Positions 8,691-18,345 of a stretch of 64,000 bases of DNA are shown piece after piece. The number at the start of each line of letters is the position of its first letter. Within the stretch, counting starts at the first letter, position 1. The stretch is from positions 1 through 64,000 of the forward strand of contig CAMVDU010000004.1 in NCBI GenBank assembly GCA_947166345.1, read 5' to 3'. The stretch comes from an uncultured Prevotellaceae bacterium (GTDB lineage Bacteria > Bacteroidota > Bacteroidia > Bacteroidales > Bacteroidaceae). The notes under the pieces were generated by a model. That model saw only the letters and a program-made list of their open reading frames with translations. It made no database searches and had not been told where the DNA came from. A program made the translations under genes and the position numbers.

Positions 8691-9306
8691 ACATAATTGC
8701 ATCGATGGCTCGTGTACCCTTGGGAGTGCAGAAACCGCGGAGGGTGACGAAAACCATGTTCTTGAAGATGTGCTCAATGGTGTACTGACGGTACAACTGG
8801 TCGTTCATGATACGCTGGCCAATGGCATCGAGCATGATTGTCACCAGCTCATAGTCCACATCCTGACGGAAGAAACCTTCACGCACGCCCTGCTTGAGGA
8901 AATGCATGAAGCGCTCATGATACTTATCCTTGTTGTTTTCCAGAAAAGCCTGCACCTTGGGATAGAGTACCAGGTCGGTATAGAAAGTGGGATGGGTCAT
9001 GCGAAACTCCTCAATCTTCACCTTGTACGATTGCAGCAGCATGTCCATCACATTGGCCTTGTTGCTCTGCAGACGCTTCATCTCGGCCTCTCGCTCCTGC
9101 TCGTAGCGCTTGATACCCTCATAGAGCAACAGCTCCTTGTTGTCGTAAATCTCGTACAAGGTGCGCTTCGAAATGCTCAGGCTTTGGGCAATGTCGTCCA
9201 TCTTCACAGCCTTGATGCCGTTCTTGGCAAAAGCGGTCATGGCTGTTGTCAGAATCTTCTCCCTAAGGGCAAGACGATACTTGGTGATAGGCTTTGTTTC
9301 TTGCAT
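8689..9306 (-). CDS. TetR/AcrR family transcriptional regulator
   Basis: 205 aa. The N-terminal TetR DNA-binding domain includes REKILTTAMTAFAKNGIKAVKMDDIA followed by the recognition helix region SLSISKRTLYEIYDNKELLL; the C-terminal two thirds is the all-helical ligand/dimer domain. I chose MQETKPITK (9306) over a start at 9414 because the -7 promoter lies at 9326-9333, between the two. It is divergent from the malic enzyme gene; the two -7 elements are only 43 bp apart, so autoregulation together with control of maeB is plausible but unproven. Confidence 0.88.
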   Translation of the reverse strand: MQETKPITKYRLALREKILTTAMTAFAKNGIKAVKMDDIAQSLSISKRTLYEIYDNKELLLYEGIKRYEQEREAEMKRLQSNKANVMDMLLQSYKVKIEEFRMTHPTFYTDLVLYPKVQAFLENNKDKYHERFMHFLKQGVREGFFRQDVDYELVTIMLDAIGQRIMNDQLYRQYTIEHIFKNMVFVTLRGFCTPKGTRAIDAIM

Positions 9307-9325
9307 GTTTTTTTGAAATATGATG

Positions 9326-9333
9326 CAAAGGTA
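9326..9333 (-). promoter_or_regulatory. -7 promoter of the TetR gene
   Basis: On the minus strand this reads TACCTTTG, followed by CA. It faces away from the malic enzyme promoter. Confidence 0.65.
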
Positions 9334-9376
9334 CGAAAAAGTTAGAAAAACAAACATGTTTTCCATAGTTTTTTTG

Positions 9377-9384
9377 TACTTTTG
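9377..9384 (+). promoter_or_regulatory. -7 promoter of the malic enzyme gene
   Basis: TACTTTTG followed by CA, about 39 bp before the maeB ATG at 9423. No clear TTTG -33 box is seen. Confidence 0.65.
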
Positions 9385-9422
9385 CAGCACAAAAAGATTT
9401 TTTTCTTCAAACACAACACATT

Positions 9423-11723
<2,301 letters not shown>

Positions 11724-11744
11724 TCCCCACTTTGTCTTGAAGTC

Positions 11745-12116
11745 ATGCTTCACCAAGTACTCCTTTCACTGGCAAGCAACTGTGACCAAGAACAAAACCT
11801 GCAAGAGGCCCAGCGGCGTCTCTTGCAGGCTTTCAAAGTGTGCCGCTTCACCCCTTCCATCTGGACGCAGCCTGTCAACAGCCGCCGTCCCGACCTCTAC
11901 ATCAACCAACTGCTGCGTTGTGCCACCTCCATGACCGTTGGCCAGCTGCAGGCCTTCCTCAAGCAACAGGAAGCCGAGATGGGACGCACCCCCGATGACC
12001 ACGCCCAGGGCATCGTGCGCATCGACCTCGACCTCCTGCAGTACGACGACCTCCGCTACCACCAGCGCGACTGGGACCGCGACTACATCAAGCAGCTCCT
12101 CGCCTTTGAAGAATAA
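11745..12116 (+). CDS. HPPK (FolK)-like protein, short
   Basis: 123 aa aligning by eye with 6-hydroxymethyl-7,8-dihydropterin pyrophosphokinase of folate synthesis: VLLSLASNCDQEQNLQEA for the usual I-A-x-G-S-N strand and loop, LYINQLLRCATSM, LQAFLKQQEAEMGR, and VRIDLDLLQYDD for the R-x-x-D-x-D-[IL] metal-binding motif. It is 30-40 residues shorter than classical FolK; the GSN glycine is Ala, and the Arg/Trp of the RxxRWxPR loop are not evident, although the R before IDLDLL is kept. It may be a minimal FolK or a diverged homologue. It follows maeB by 21 bp with no promoter seen. Confidence 0.65.
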   Translation: MLHQVLLSLASNCDQEQNLQEAQRRLLQAFKVCRFTPSIWTQPVNSRRPDLYINQLLRCATSMTVGQLQAFLKQQEAEMGRTPDDHAQGIVRIDLDLLQYDDLRYHQRDWDRDYIKQLLAFEE

Positions 12117-12142
12117 TCCAATTCATTTTCAGCAACGGGTGT

Positions 12143-12262
12143 CTTGGCACAAAGCAAGGAGCGTCTCGGTGCTGACCAAGATGACGCTCCTTGGTCAGCA
12201 AGGTGACGCTCGGTGGTGACCAAGGAGACGCTCCTTGCGATGCTCCAAGACGCTCCTTGCTT
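12143..12262. repeat. GC-rich interspersed repeat cluster (CAAGGAGCGTCTCGGTG family), copy 1
   Basis: Nested inverted repeats: outer 15-bp arms AAGCAAGGAGCGTCT (12152-12166) and its complement (12248-12262), and inner 10-bp arms GCTGACCAAG (12171-12180) and complement (12190-12199). A 30-nt stretch at 12199-12228 is identical to 37123-37152. It is non-coding, in the gap after the FolK-like gene. Confidence 0.85.
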
Positions 12263-12327
12263 GATGGGACAAGCAATATCTCGTTCTTGACCTACGGTCG
12301 AGCCTGCTCACGCTCGGTAAAATAAAT

Positions 12328-12430
12328 TCGTCTTCTCGTTCTCTCGTCAAAAAAAACTCGTCTTCTCGTTCTCTCGTCAAAAAAAACTCGTCTTCTCGTT
12401 CTCTCGTCAAAATCCTCGTTCTCTCGTCAA
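12328..12430. repeat. 30-bp tandem repeat, about 3.5 units
   Basis: The unit TCGTCTTCTCGTTCTCTCGT plus CAAAAAAAAC is perfect at 12328-12357 and 12358-12387, nearly complete from 12388, and ends in a partial unit at 12414-12430. Units abut with no spacers. Confidence 0.9.
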
Positions 12431-12508
12431 TGTAAACTCTCATTTGACAATTTTGCGTCGCATTGTAAGATTTTTGCGAAAAAGCTTGCATTTCCTTCTT
12501 TTATTTTG

Positions 12509-12516
12509 TATCTTTG
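12509..12516 (+). promoter_or_regulatory. -7 promoter (TATCTTTG) ahead of a micro-ORF
   Basis: TATCTTTG followed by TAGG, about 22 bp upstream of the ATG at 12539. Confidence 0.5.
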
Positions 12517-12538
12517 TAGGCAAATAATCCAATCACCT

Positions 12539-12685
12539 ATGAAAGAACATCATAAAATGAACGGAAGAGAAAAAATAAGAGCCATGCTTAACCACACTAC
12601 CAGACATACGGATACGGATGATACAGATGGTTTCCAGAAAACCTACGCGTACGTGCGCATGTACGTACGCGATAAACTTTTATAA
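12539..12685 (+). CDS. Possible 48-aa micro-ORF
   Basis: The frame MKEHHKMNGREKIRAMLNHT... ends DKLL and stops at 12685. It is basic, with a threonine/aspartate-rich middle (RHTDTDDTDG) coded by imperfect 6-nt repeats and a tail (YAYVRMYVRD) coded by a palindrome. No family is recognised. Support is limited to the promoter just upstream and an uninterrupted frame; since palindromes encode half of it, it may instead be a structured RNA or chance. Confidence 0.3.
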   Translation: MKEHHKMNGREKIRAMLNHTTRHTDTDDTDGFQKTYAYVRMYVRDKLL

Positions 12686-12699
12686 TTTATCCGTATCCG
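12609..12699. repeat. Nested palindromes
   Basis: Outer arms CGGATACGGAT (12609-12619) and ATCCGTATCCG (12689-12699) enclose a 9-bp hairpin CGCGTACGT (12646-12654) / ACGTACGCG (12663-12671). Confidence 0.75.
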
Positions 12700-12742
12700 T
12701 GTGTATCTGTATGTATTTATAAAGTATGTCACTTTATAGGAG

Positions 12743-12801
12743 AAAGTGCGTCACTTTCCTGAAGAAACTGCGTCATTCTCTCCCAGAAAGTGACGCACTT
12801 T
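12743..12801. repeat. Inverted repeat AAAGTGCGTCACTTTC / GAAAGTGACGCACTTT
   Basis: Perfect 16-bp arms at 12743-12758 and 12786-12801; related degenerate copies lie at 12727-12735 and 12768-12776. Long enough for a stable hairpin; it precedes the promoter at 12854. Confidence 0.8.
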
Positions 12802-12853
12802 GTCTTTCTGCGTGACCGCTTTGATTTCCAAACGAACATTTTTCTTTTCAACA

Positions 12854-12885
12854 TTTGGCGGATGCAGAATAATTGTGTACTTTTG
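12854..12885 (+). promoter_or_regulatory. Promoter with extended -33 (CATTTGGCGGAT), copy 1
   Basis: -33 TTTG (12854-12857), 20-bp spacer, -7 TACTTTTG (12878-12885). The 41-bp segment 12850-12890 shares the outer 14 and 16 bases with 17284-17324 at identical spacing. The transcript would have a leader of about 200 nt before the lyase gene. Confidence 0.65.
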
Positions 12886-13008
12886 TAGCGTCAACTTCGG
12901 TGGAGCTTCGAATCGGCACTCTTGATTGATAAACTGAGAACTATGAACGTAGAATCAGAAAAAACCTATAACTATGAATAAAAAAGGAAGACAGATGAGA
13001 GAAAAATG

Positions 13009-13034
13009 TGATCATTCAGAACTCTCCAGTGATC
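13009..13034. promoter_or_regulatory. Paired TGATC boxes upstream of the lyase gene
   Basis: TGATCATT at 13009 and TGATCACC at 13030, 21 bp apart. They resemble the pairs at 15888/15911 and 17244/17267, but here the second box lies closer to the -7 element. Possibly operator half-sites. Confidence 0.4.
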
Positions 13035-13058
13035 ACCTACTGTTTTCTCTGGCTGTAT

Positions 13059-13066
13059 TATCTTTG
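13059..13066 (+). promoter_or_regulatory. -7 promoter of the lyase gene
   Basis: TATCTTTG followed by CACC, 27 bp before the ATG at 13093. No TTTG -33 box is visible. Confidence 0.6.
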
Positions 13067-13092
13067 CACCATCATTCCTAAATAGTAAAAGT

Positions 13093-15858
13093 ATGAAAAC
13101 AAGATTTTTCAGCCTTGCGTTTCTCTGCGCAATTCAATTCTTCGCGGTTCAAGGTTCATTATCCATTGCGCCAGCTATGGCACAAGACCGCGGATTCATC
13201 CATCCAGGTGGTCTACACACACAGGCAGATTTTGACCGTGTGAAGACACAATTAGAAAAGGGTAACACCAAGGTGAAGCAGGCCTACCAGAAGCTAACCA
13301 GTGCGGCCTACTCACAGAGCAGCGTACAGACCTATCCCGTCGAGACCATTGTACGCGGTGGTGGAAGCGGTGAGAATTATATAAATGCCGCACGCGGGGC
13401 AACGATGGCCTACCAGAACGCTCTGCGCTGGAAAATCGGCGGTACGGAAGCCAATGCCAAGGCTGCCGTGAGGATCCTCATGGCATGGTGTAACACGACA
13501 AAGGCTATTAGCGGCAACTCCGATCAGTGTCTGGCCGTGGGGCTCTACGGCTATCAGTTCGCACAGGCTGCCGAACTGATGCGCGACTACGAAGGTTGGA
13601 GCCGCGAGGACTTTGCCAGGTTCCAGCGTTGGATGCTTGAGCTGTGGTATCCAAAAGCCATCAACTTCCTGCGTTCCCGCAACGGCACATGGGAGAACTC
13701 GAGCAAGTGGTGGCAGGCACCGGGTCACTACTGGTCGAACTGGGGACTGTGCAACGTGTTGTGTGTATTGAGTATCGGTGTGCTGTGCGATGACGTGTTC
13801 ATCTACAACCAGGGCTTGTCATACTTCAAGTACGACCAGTGCGGCACATTCCGCGACCCGCGCACCGAAGTACCTATTAAGAACGATGGTCTCACCGAAT
13901 TCCTCGGCAACCTCGTGGTGACAACTTCCGAGAGTGAACTCGAAACAGCTGCTTACGGGGAGCTCGGACAGATGAATGAGAGCGGACGTGACACAGGGCA
14001 CTCGGCAATGGCGCTAGGCTTGGCTGTGGATATTGCGAAACAGGGCTGGAACCAGGGCGATGACCTTTTTGCCTATATGAACCACCGCTTGGCTGCGGGC
14101 ATCGAATACGTGGCAGCACAGACGCAGAGCGTGGAGGGATTGCCGTGGGTGAACTACCACTACGGTTCCAATGGCTACTACTACACCGACTCGCGTGCCT
14201 GGCTCATGGAGGGGCCAGCCCTCGGCGCGCAGATGCGCCCCTACTGGGGCACCGTCATCGGCATCTATGAGGGCGTGAAAGGCGTGAAAATGCCATTCTC
14301 AGATATTTCCTATACCAATATGGGCATTGATGAGGGCGGACAGGGCGGCACCAGCGGCGGCTACGACCACTTAGGCTATAGCGTGCTCATGAACACACGC
14401 GACGAACAGCTTTGTCCTGCCGAACAAGTGCCCACGGAGCTGACCCCGAAGATGGAGTATAGCGGTACGCTCACAACAAACCTCATTCCGAGCCTCGCAC
14501 AGGAGAAAACACGCGGACTCGTCAATGGGAAGACCCTGCTCCACAACGAGCTGGGCGGATTGGTCAACACCTATACCATAAATAATAACACGTGTGTACC
14601 TACAGGTCAGACATTGACGCTAATGCCCCAGCTTCCAGAGGGCGAGGAGGACACAGGACTATGGCAATGGAACACGGGTGAGGCAACACGCGACATCACT
14701 GTCACCACCGACCACAGCTATATCTACCGCGTCACCTATACCAATCAGAACGGTATTGAGAGCCAGCTCTGCTTCTCCATCGCAGCCAAGGGCGATTGTA
14801 CCCCTGACGAGCTGACGCCCAGTGTGACCTATGATGGTACGACCACCCAAACAGACACCATTAATGTGCTTTATGGTAAGACTGCTACGCTCAGCGTAAC
14901 ATCCACTGCTGGTTGGGGAACCTACAAATGGAGCACCGGAGCCACCACACAGAGCATCACCACAGCAGCCATCAAAAAAAATCAGGACATCAGTGTCACC
15001 TGTACTAACCAGGGCGGAGCCACCACCACACAGGTGTTCCACATTCATGTCCTGATGGCCATACCTTACTACACTATAGGCGAAACTACCACTGAGGGTT
15101 TTGATGCCGTGGTGGAGCAGGGCGGCAGTGTGACACTCGGCCTGACCACGCCATCCGCTGTTGCAGCTTCCAAGGTTTCGTGGAGCGACGGCACCACAGG
15201 CAGCAAGACCCTGACTTTGGAGAACCTTCAGACCAGCGGCGAATACACAGCCGCCTTTACCCTCTCTGGCGAAGAATACCACTTCGCCTTCAACGTTTTC
15301 GTCAGAGCTGCTGAAACAACATTGATCGAGCCAAGGAACTACCTCTTGCGCCATGTCGCCACAGATACCTATCTAACAGCCAATGGCAAGGGGCAGCCCG
15401 TCAGTTTCAAGTCACGCGAGGAGGGAGACTCAAGCCAACTATGGTGCCTCGAACGTTCCACTGCCGCTACGCCCAAGTACGGCTTCATCAGTCTTTCAGA
15501 TACAGACAGCCTGAGGGTGACCACCGCAGCCAAGTTGGCAGCATCGGCATACTTCCCTTTCTATCTTGAACAAGCCGTAGGTACAGACCGCATCGCCATA
15601 CACACAGGAGCTACAGCTTCGACACGGAAGTATTGGGATATTGCCGCTGACGGCACAGTACAGACAGCAGCTGCCACCACCCCCACTACCTTCCCCTTCC
15701 AATTGATTCCTATGGGAAACGCAGTTGGAATTAAAAGTCTGAAGAATGAAATCACCAATAGTAAATTCATTTACGACTTGAGTGGTCGCAAGGTCACAGA
15801 TTCATCACAACTCAGGGGAGTGTATATCATTAAGGGTAAAAAAGTAATCGTAGAATGA
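13093..15858 (+). CDS. Secreted alginate-lyase-family polysaccharide lyase with C-terminal sorting domain
   Basis: 921 aa: signal peptide to about residue 31 (APAMAQ), then an (alpha/alpha)-barrel alginate_lyase-type catalytic domain (about 32-420) with NSSKWWQAPGHYWSNWG (about 203-219) and GQMNESGRDTGHS (about 292-304), residues usual around the catalytic His/Tyr region of this superfamily (PL38-like proteins of Bacteroides also look like this). Next come two or three Ig-like repeats with the YKWSTGATTQSI / WQWNTGEATRDI signature, a beta-rich domain with RNYLLRHVATDTYL, and a C-terminus IYDLSGRKV...GVYIIKGKKVIVE that fits a Prevotella type IX secretion signal. The substrate (alginate, glucuronan or another uronate polymer) cannot be told from sequence. 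The gene stands alone, with a repeat-rich upstream region. Confidence 0.8.
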   Translation: MKTRFFSLAFLCAIQFFAVQGSLSIAPAMAQDRGFIHPGGLHTQADFDRVKTQLEKGNTKVKQAYQKLTSAAYSQSSVQTYPVETIVRGGGSGENYINAARGATMAYQNALRWKIGGTEANAKAAVRILMAWCNTTKAISGNSDQCLAVGLYGYQFAQAAELMRDYEGWSREDFARFQRWMLELWYPKAINFLRSRNGTWENSSKWWQAPGHYWSNWGLCNVLCVLSIGVLCDDVFIYNQGLSYFKYDQCGTFRDPRTEVPIKNDGLTEFLGNLVVTTSESELETAAYGELGQMNESGRDTGHSAMALGLAVDIAKQGWNQGDDLFAYMNHRLAAGIEYVAAQTQSVEGLPWVNYHYGSNGYYYTDSRAWLMEGPALGAQMRPYWGTVIGIYEGVKGVKMPFSDISYTNMGIDEGGQGGTSGGYDHLGYSVLMNTRDEQLCPAEQVPTELTPKMEYSGTLTTNLIPSLAQEKTRGLVNGKTLLHNELGGLVNTYTINNNTCVPTGQTLTLMPQLPEGEEDTGLWQWNTGEATRDITVTTDHSYIYRVTYTNQNGIESQLCFSIAAKGDCTPDELTPSVTYDGTTTQTDTINVLYGKTATLSVTSTAGWGTYKWSTGATTQSITTAAIKKNQDISVTCTNQGGATTTQVFHIHVLMAIPYYTIGETTTEGFDAVVEQGGSVTLGLTTPSAVAASKVSWSDGTTGSKTLTLENLQTSGEYTAAFTLSGEEYHFAFNVFVRAAETTLIEPRNYLLRHVATDTYLTANGKGQPVSFKSREEGDSSQLWCLERSTAATPKYGFISLSDTDSLRVTTAAKLAASAYFPFYLEQAVGTDRIAIHTGATASTRKYWDIAADGTVQTAAATTPTTFPFQLIPMGNAVGIKSLKNEITNSKFIYDLSGRKVTDSSQLRGVYIIKGKKVIVE

Positions 15859-15887
15859 AACAGAAAGAATACCTCCTTGCAGGTTTG

Positions 15888-15915
15888 TGATCGTTGGGGA
15901 CGGTACTAAATGATC
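15888..15915. promoter_or_regulatory. Paired TGATC boxes upstream of the beta-barrel gene
   Basis: GTGATCGTTGGG (TGATC at 15888) and AATGATCACTTT (TGATC at 15911), 23 bp apart. The second box begins 20 bp upstream of the -33 TTTG. The pattern is repeated at 17244/17267. Confidence 0.55.
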
Positions 15916-15930
15916 ACTTTTATGCAAATG

Positions 15931-15962
15931 TTTGGACGTTATAGAATGGTTTTGTGATTTTG
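15931..15962 (+). promoter_or_regulatory. Promoter with extended -33 (TGTTTGGACG)
   Basis: -33 TTTG (15931-15934), 20-bp spacer, -7-like TGATTTTG (15955-15962), 31 bp before the ATG at 15994. Confidence 0.5.
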
Positions 15963-15993
15963 TCTACAAAAATAAGAATATAAATATGGAATC

Positions 15994-17226
15994 ATGAAAA
16001 GATTATTGTTTATCTCTATGCTGCTGTTGGCAATGATGCCTGTACAGCTGGCAGCTCAGGTGAATCCGCAGAAAGGATACATCATCACCAACGATAATGA
16101 CACCATCTATGGTACTATCGACTACCTGACGGATGCTCGTAACGTAAAGGCTTGCCTATTCCAGAAGAATGGTGAACAGGGATACAGGTCGCTGTCGCCG
16201 TCGGACATTAAAGGCTATCGGCTGGCAGGTGACGGCATCTATTATGTAAGCCGACTGTTTAATGGTGATGAGAGACAGGAGTTGATGTTTGCCGAATTCC
16301 TGCTGCAAGGTGGCGTGAGCCTCTACCGTTACTACTATGACAACTATAACTATTTCGGTTTTGTGGACAATGAAGGCAAGGAGATTATTATCCGCGACGA
16401 CAAACTGAACGACGACCTGAGTACCTACAACCACAAGCTGAAGGAGAGACGACTGAAGGTGCAGGAGGTGAATGCTCTGATGAACAAGGACAACACGATT
16501 GCTAACCGGCTGTGGAAGATGGAACTGACAAGTAGCGCCCTGACAGAGCTGGTGAAACGGTATGACGAGGAGTACTGTACGGAAGCGGGCGATTGCGTCG
16601 TCTTCCAGTATGACAAGAAAAAGACAACTACAGTATTGCACAGGTTCTATGTAGGAGCAGGCATCACCTACGCCTCATACGCATCTCCATCTTATGACTA
16701 TAATGTCGTCAATGATACGAGGTATGCAGAATACTCATACTCAGGTGTCGCTCCGACATTCCTCGTAGGTGCCGATCTTCATTTTCCCCGCTTCAGTAGG
16801 AACTTGAATGCACAGGTGGAACTGAGCTACACACCATATCGTTTAGAGTCCTCTAAAGTAAACCGAGAGGGTGTCCATCCGAAAATGAGCGTTAACGAGT
16901 GGACAGGTCGCATAGGTCTTAGCCATGTATTTTCTCCCGACAGGCGCATCACGCCCTTTGTTAAGGGCGGTCTCCTATTCTCAGAAAATATGGGAATGAA
17001 GGAGAAGAACGTCGAATACAAGCACAGACAGGGGGATAACGGTCAGGTGACTGAGGGAGTCCTCGACATGGATCATGGTAATGGAATGAAAGTTGGCATA
17101 TACCTTGGTGCCGGTGTAGACATCAGCTGTATACGCATCAGCGCCTCATGGAAGAATGCGTGGGGTGGAAAGGAAGGGCTGAAAGAGAAGAGTAGCGGAA
17201 TCCTGACGATAGCATATCTGTTTTAA
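15994..17226 (+). CDS. Outer-membrane beta-barrel protein, unknown function
   Basis: 410 aa with signal peptide MKRLLFISMLLLAMMPVQLAAQ. The N-terminal ~200 residues (GYIITNDNDTIYGTIDYLTDARN... YRSLSPSDIKGYRLAGDGIYYVSR) form a soluble domain common in Bacteroidetes hypothetical proteins; a charged helix follows (DDLSTYNHKLKERRLKVQEVNALMNKD). From about 215 a barrel of the PorT/OMP_b-brl type starts (FYVGAGITYASY, ...) and ends with a C-terminal Phe (GILTIAYLF). No specific role can be assigned. It carries the paired-box promoter arrangement shared with the following glycosyltransferase gene. Confidence 0.75.
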   Translation: MKRLLFISMLLLAMMPVQLAAQVNPQKGYIITNDNDTIYGTIDYLTDARNVKACLFQKNGEQGYRSLSPSDIKGYRLAGDGIYYVSRLFNGDERQELMFAEFLLQGGVSLYRYYYDNYNYFGFVDNEGKEIIIRDDKLNDDLSTYNHKLKERRLKVQEVNALMNKDNTIANRLWKMELTSSALTELVKRYDEEYCTEAGDCVVFQYDKKKTTTVLHRFYVGAGITYASYASPSYDYNVVNDTRYAEYSYSGVAPTFLVGADLHFPRFSRNLNAQVELSYTPYRLESSKVNREGVHPKMSVNEWTGRIGLSHVFSPDRRITPFVKGGLLFSENMGMKEKNVEYKHRQGDNGQVTEGVLDMDHGNGMKVGIYLGAGVDISCIRISASWKNAWGGKEGLKEKSSGILTIAYLF

Positions 17227-17243
17227 GAATCAAAGATCGGCGG

Positions 17244-17271
17244 TGATCGTTGGGTTCGGCTATGAATGATC
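17244..17271. promoter_or_regulatory. Paired TGATC boxes upstream of the glycosyltransferase gene
   Basis: GTGATCGTTGGG (TGATC at 17244) and AATGATCATTTC (TGATC at 17267), 23 bp apart. The second box starts 21 bp upstream of the -33 TTTG. It closely matches 15888-15915. Confidence 0.55.
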
Positions 17272-17287
17272 ATTTCTCATCTGAACA

Positions 17288-17319
17288 TTTGGCGGATAGG
17301 AAAAAAATGTGTACTTTTG
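17288..17319 (+). promoter_or_regulatory. Promoter with extended -33 (CATTTGGCGGAT), copy 2
   Basis: -33 TTTG (17288-17291), 20-bp spacer, -7 TACTTTTG (17312-17319). Near-duplicate of 12850-12890. Confidence 0.7.
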
Positions 17320-17334
17320 TAGCGAACAAGAAAG

Positions 17335-18345
17335 ATGGTCATGAAGCCAACGATATCAGTTATTGTCATTACCTATAACCAGGAGGAGACGATAGGTCGC
17401 ACACTGGATTCTATCCTCATGCAGCAATGTCATGTGCCTTATGAGATTGTGGTTGGCGAAGACTGTTCGACTGACAACACGTTGGCCGTCTGCAAACGAT
17501 ATGCCGAGCAACACCCCGACACGATCAGGATTCTGGCGAACAAGGAGAACAAAGGGCCTGTAAACAACTACTTCGACTGCATGCTTCAATGCAGGGGAGA
17601 ATATATTGCTGACTGTGCCGGCGATGATTTCTGGAGTGACCCCAAGAAGCTGGAGAAAGAGGTCTCGATCTTGGAATCCGACCCCAATATCACGTTGGTG
17701 CATACAGCATGGAACAACTTTCACGTTGACTCTGGACTGACTACCGAGAGTGATTGTCAACCATTTACGGCCCCTGTCACCAAGGGAACAGAGATGCTTG
17801 AGGACATCATTGTTCAAACCAGGATTCCCGTGGTTCATCTTTGTACCTCTCTCTATCGGAAAGCGATTGTTCTTGCCGAACTGGAGAAAGACGAATTCAT
17901 GTTTCGCAACAAGGAGTTTGGTTGCGAAGACCTGCAGGTGGCCTTTGTCATGGCCCAACAGGGTGACATTGCCTATCTTCCTGAAAGGACACTGAACTAT
18001 AGTGTTGGAGAAGAGAGCGTTTCCTCGCCTGCTGACCATTCAAAATTATTCCGCTTTACCAAGCGAGTGAGCAGTTTAAGCTACTATCTTTCCCAGAAAT
18101 ACAATCTCCACAGTCCACGCATAGACCACTATTTCGCTCATCGTATCTTTGAATTGGGCATGCATGCCTTCCGCGCACACGACGAGCAACTGTTCCATGA
18201 GACCCTGCAATGTGAAAAGGAATGGAAGGTAAGCAGGACAAAGAAAGTGGCTATCGTTTGTTTTGTGATGCGCCATAAGTGGCTGTGGGCCTTTGGATTA
18301 CAAACAAGAAGATGTATTGTTACTTTGAAGCAACTATTTCGCTGA
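17335..18345 (+). CDS. Glycosyltransferase family 2
   Basis: 336 aa. A GT-A fold glycosyltransferase with N-terminal ISVIVITYNQEETIGRTLDSILMQ, the DCSTDNT nucleotide-sugar motif (about 43-49) and CAGDDFWSDPKKLEKEV holding the DxD-like metal site (about 98-104). The C-terminal helices are basic. No transmembrane segment. It probably adds a sugar to a cell-surface polymer; donor and acceptor are unknown. The frame opens with MVMKPTIS, so the true start could be 17341. It is convergent with the next gene and their 3' ends overlap by 26 bp, giving no room for a terminator. Confidence 0.88.
   Translation: MVMKPTISVIVITYNQEETIGRTLDSILMQQCHVPYEIVVGEDCSTDNTLAVCKRYAEQHPDTIRILANKENKGPVNNYFDCMLQCRGEYIADCAGDDFWSDPKKLEKEVSILESDPNITLVHTAWNNFHVDSGLTTESDCQPFTAPVTKGTEMLEDIIVQTRIPVVHLCTSLYRKAIVLAELEKDEFMFRNKEFGCEDLQVAFVMAQQGDIAYLPERTLNYSVGEESVSSPADHSKLFRFTKRVSSLSYYLSQKYNLHSPRIDHYFAHRIFELGMHAFRAHDEQLFHETLQCEKEWKVSRTKKVAIVCFVMRHKWLWAFGLQTRRCIVTLKQLFR

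Noticed and set aside
12328..12430. Possible CRISPR array
   Set aside because: Units are directly adjacent with no spacers and no cas genes are nearby; it is a simple tandem repeat.
12976..13083. Short frame MNKKGRQMREKCDH... upstream of the lyase gene
   Set aside because: 35 codons, overlaps the TGATC boxes and the lyase promoter, and has no family resemblance; probably chance.
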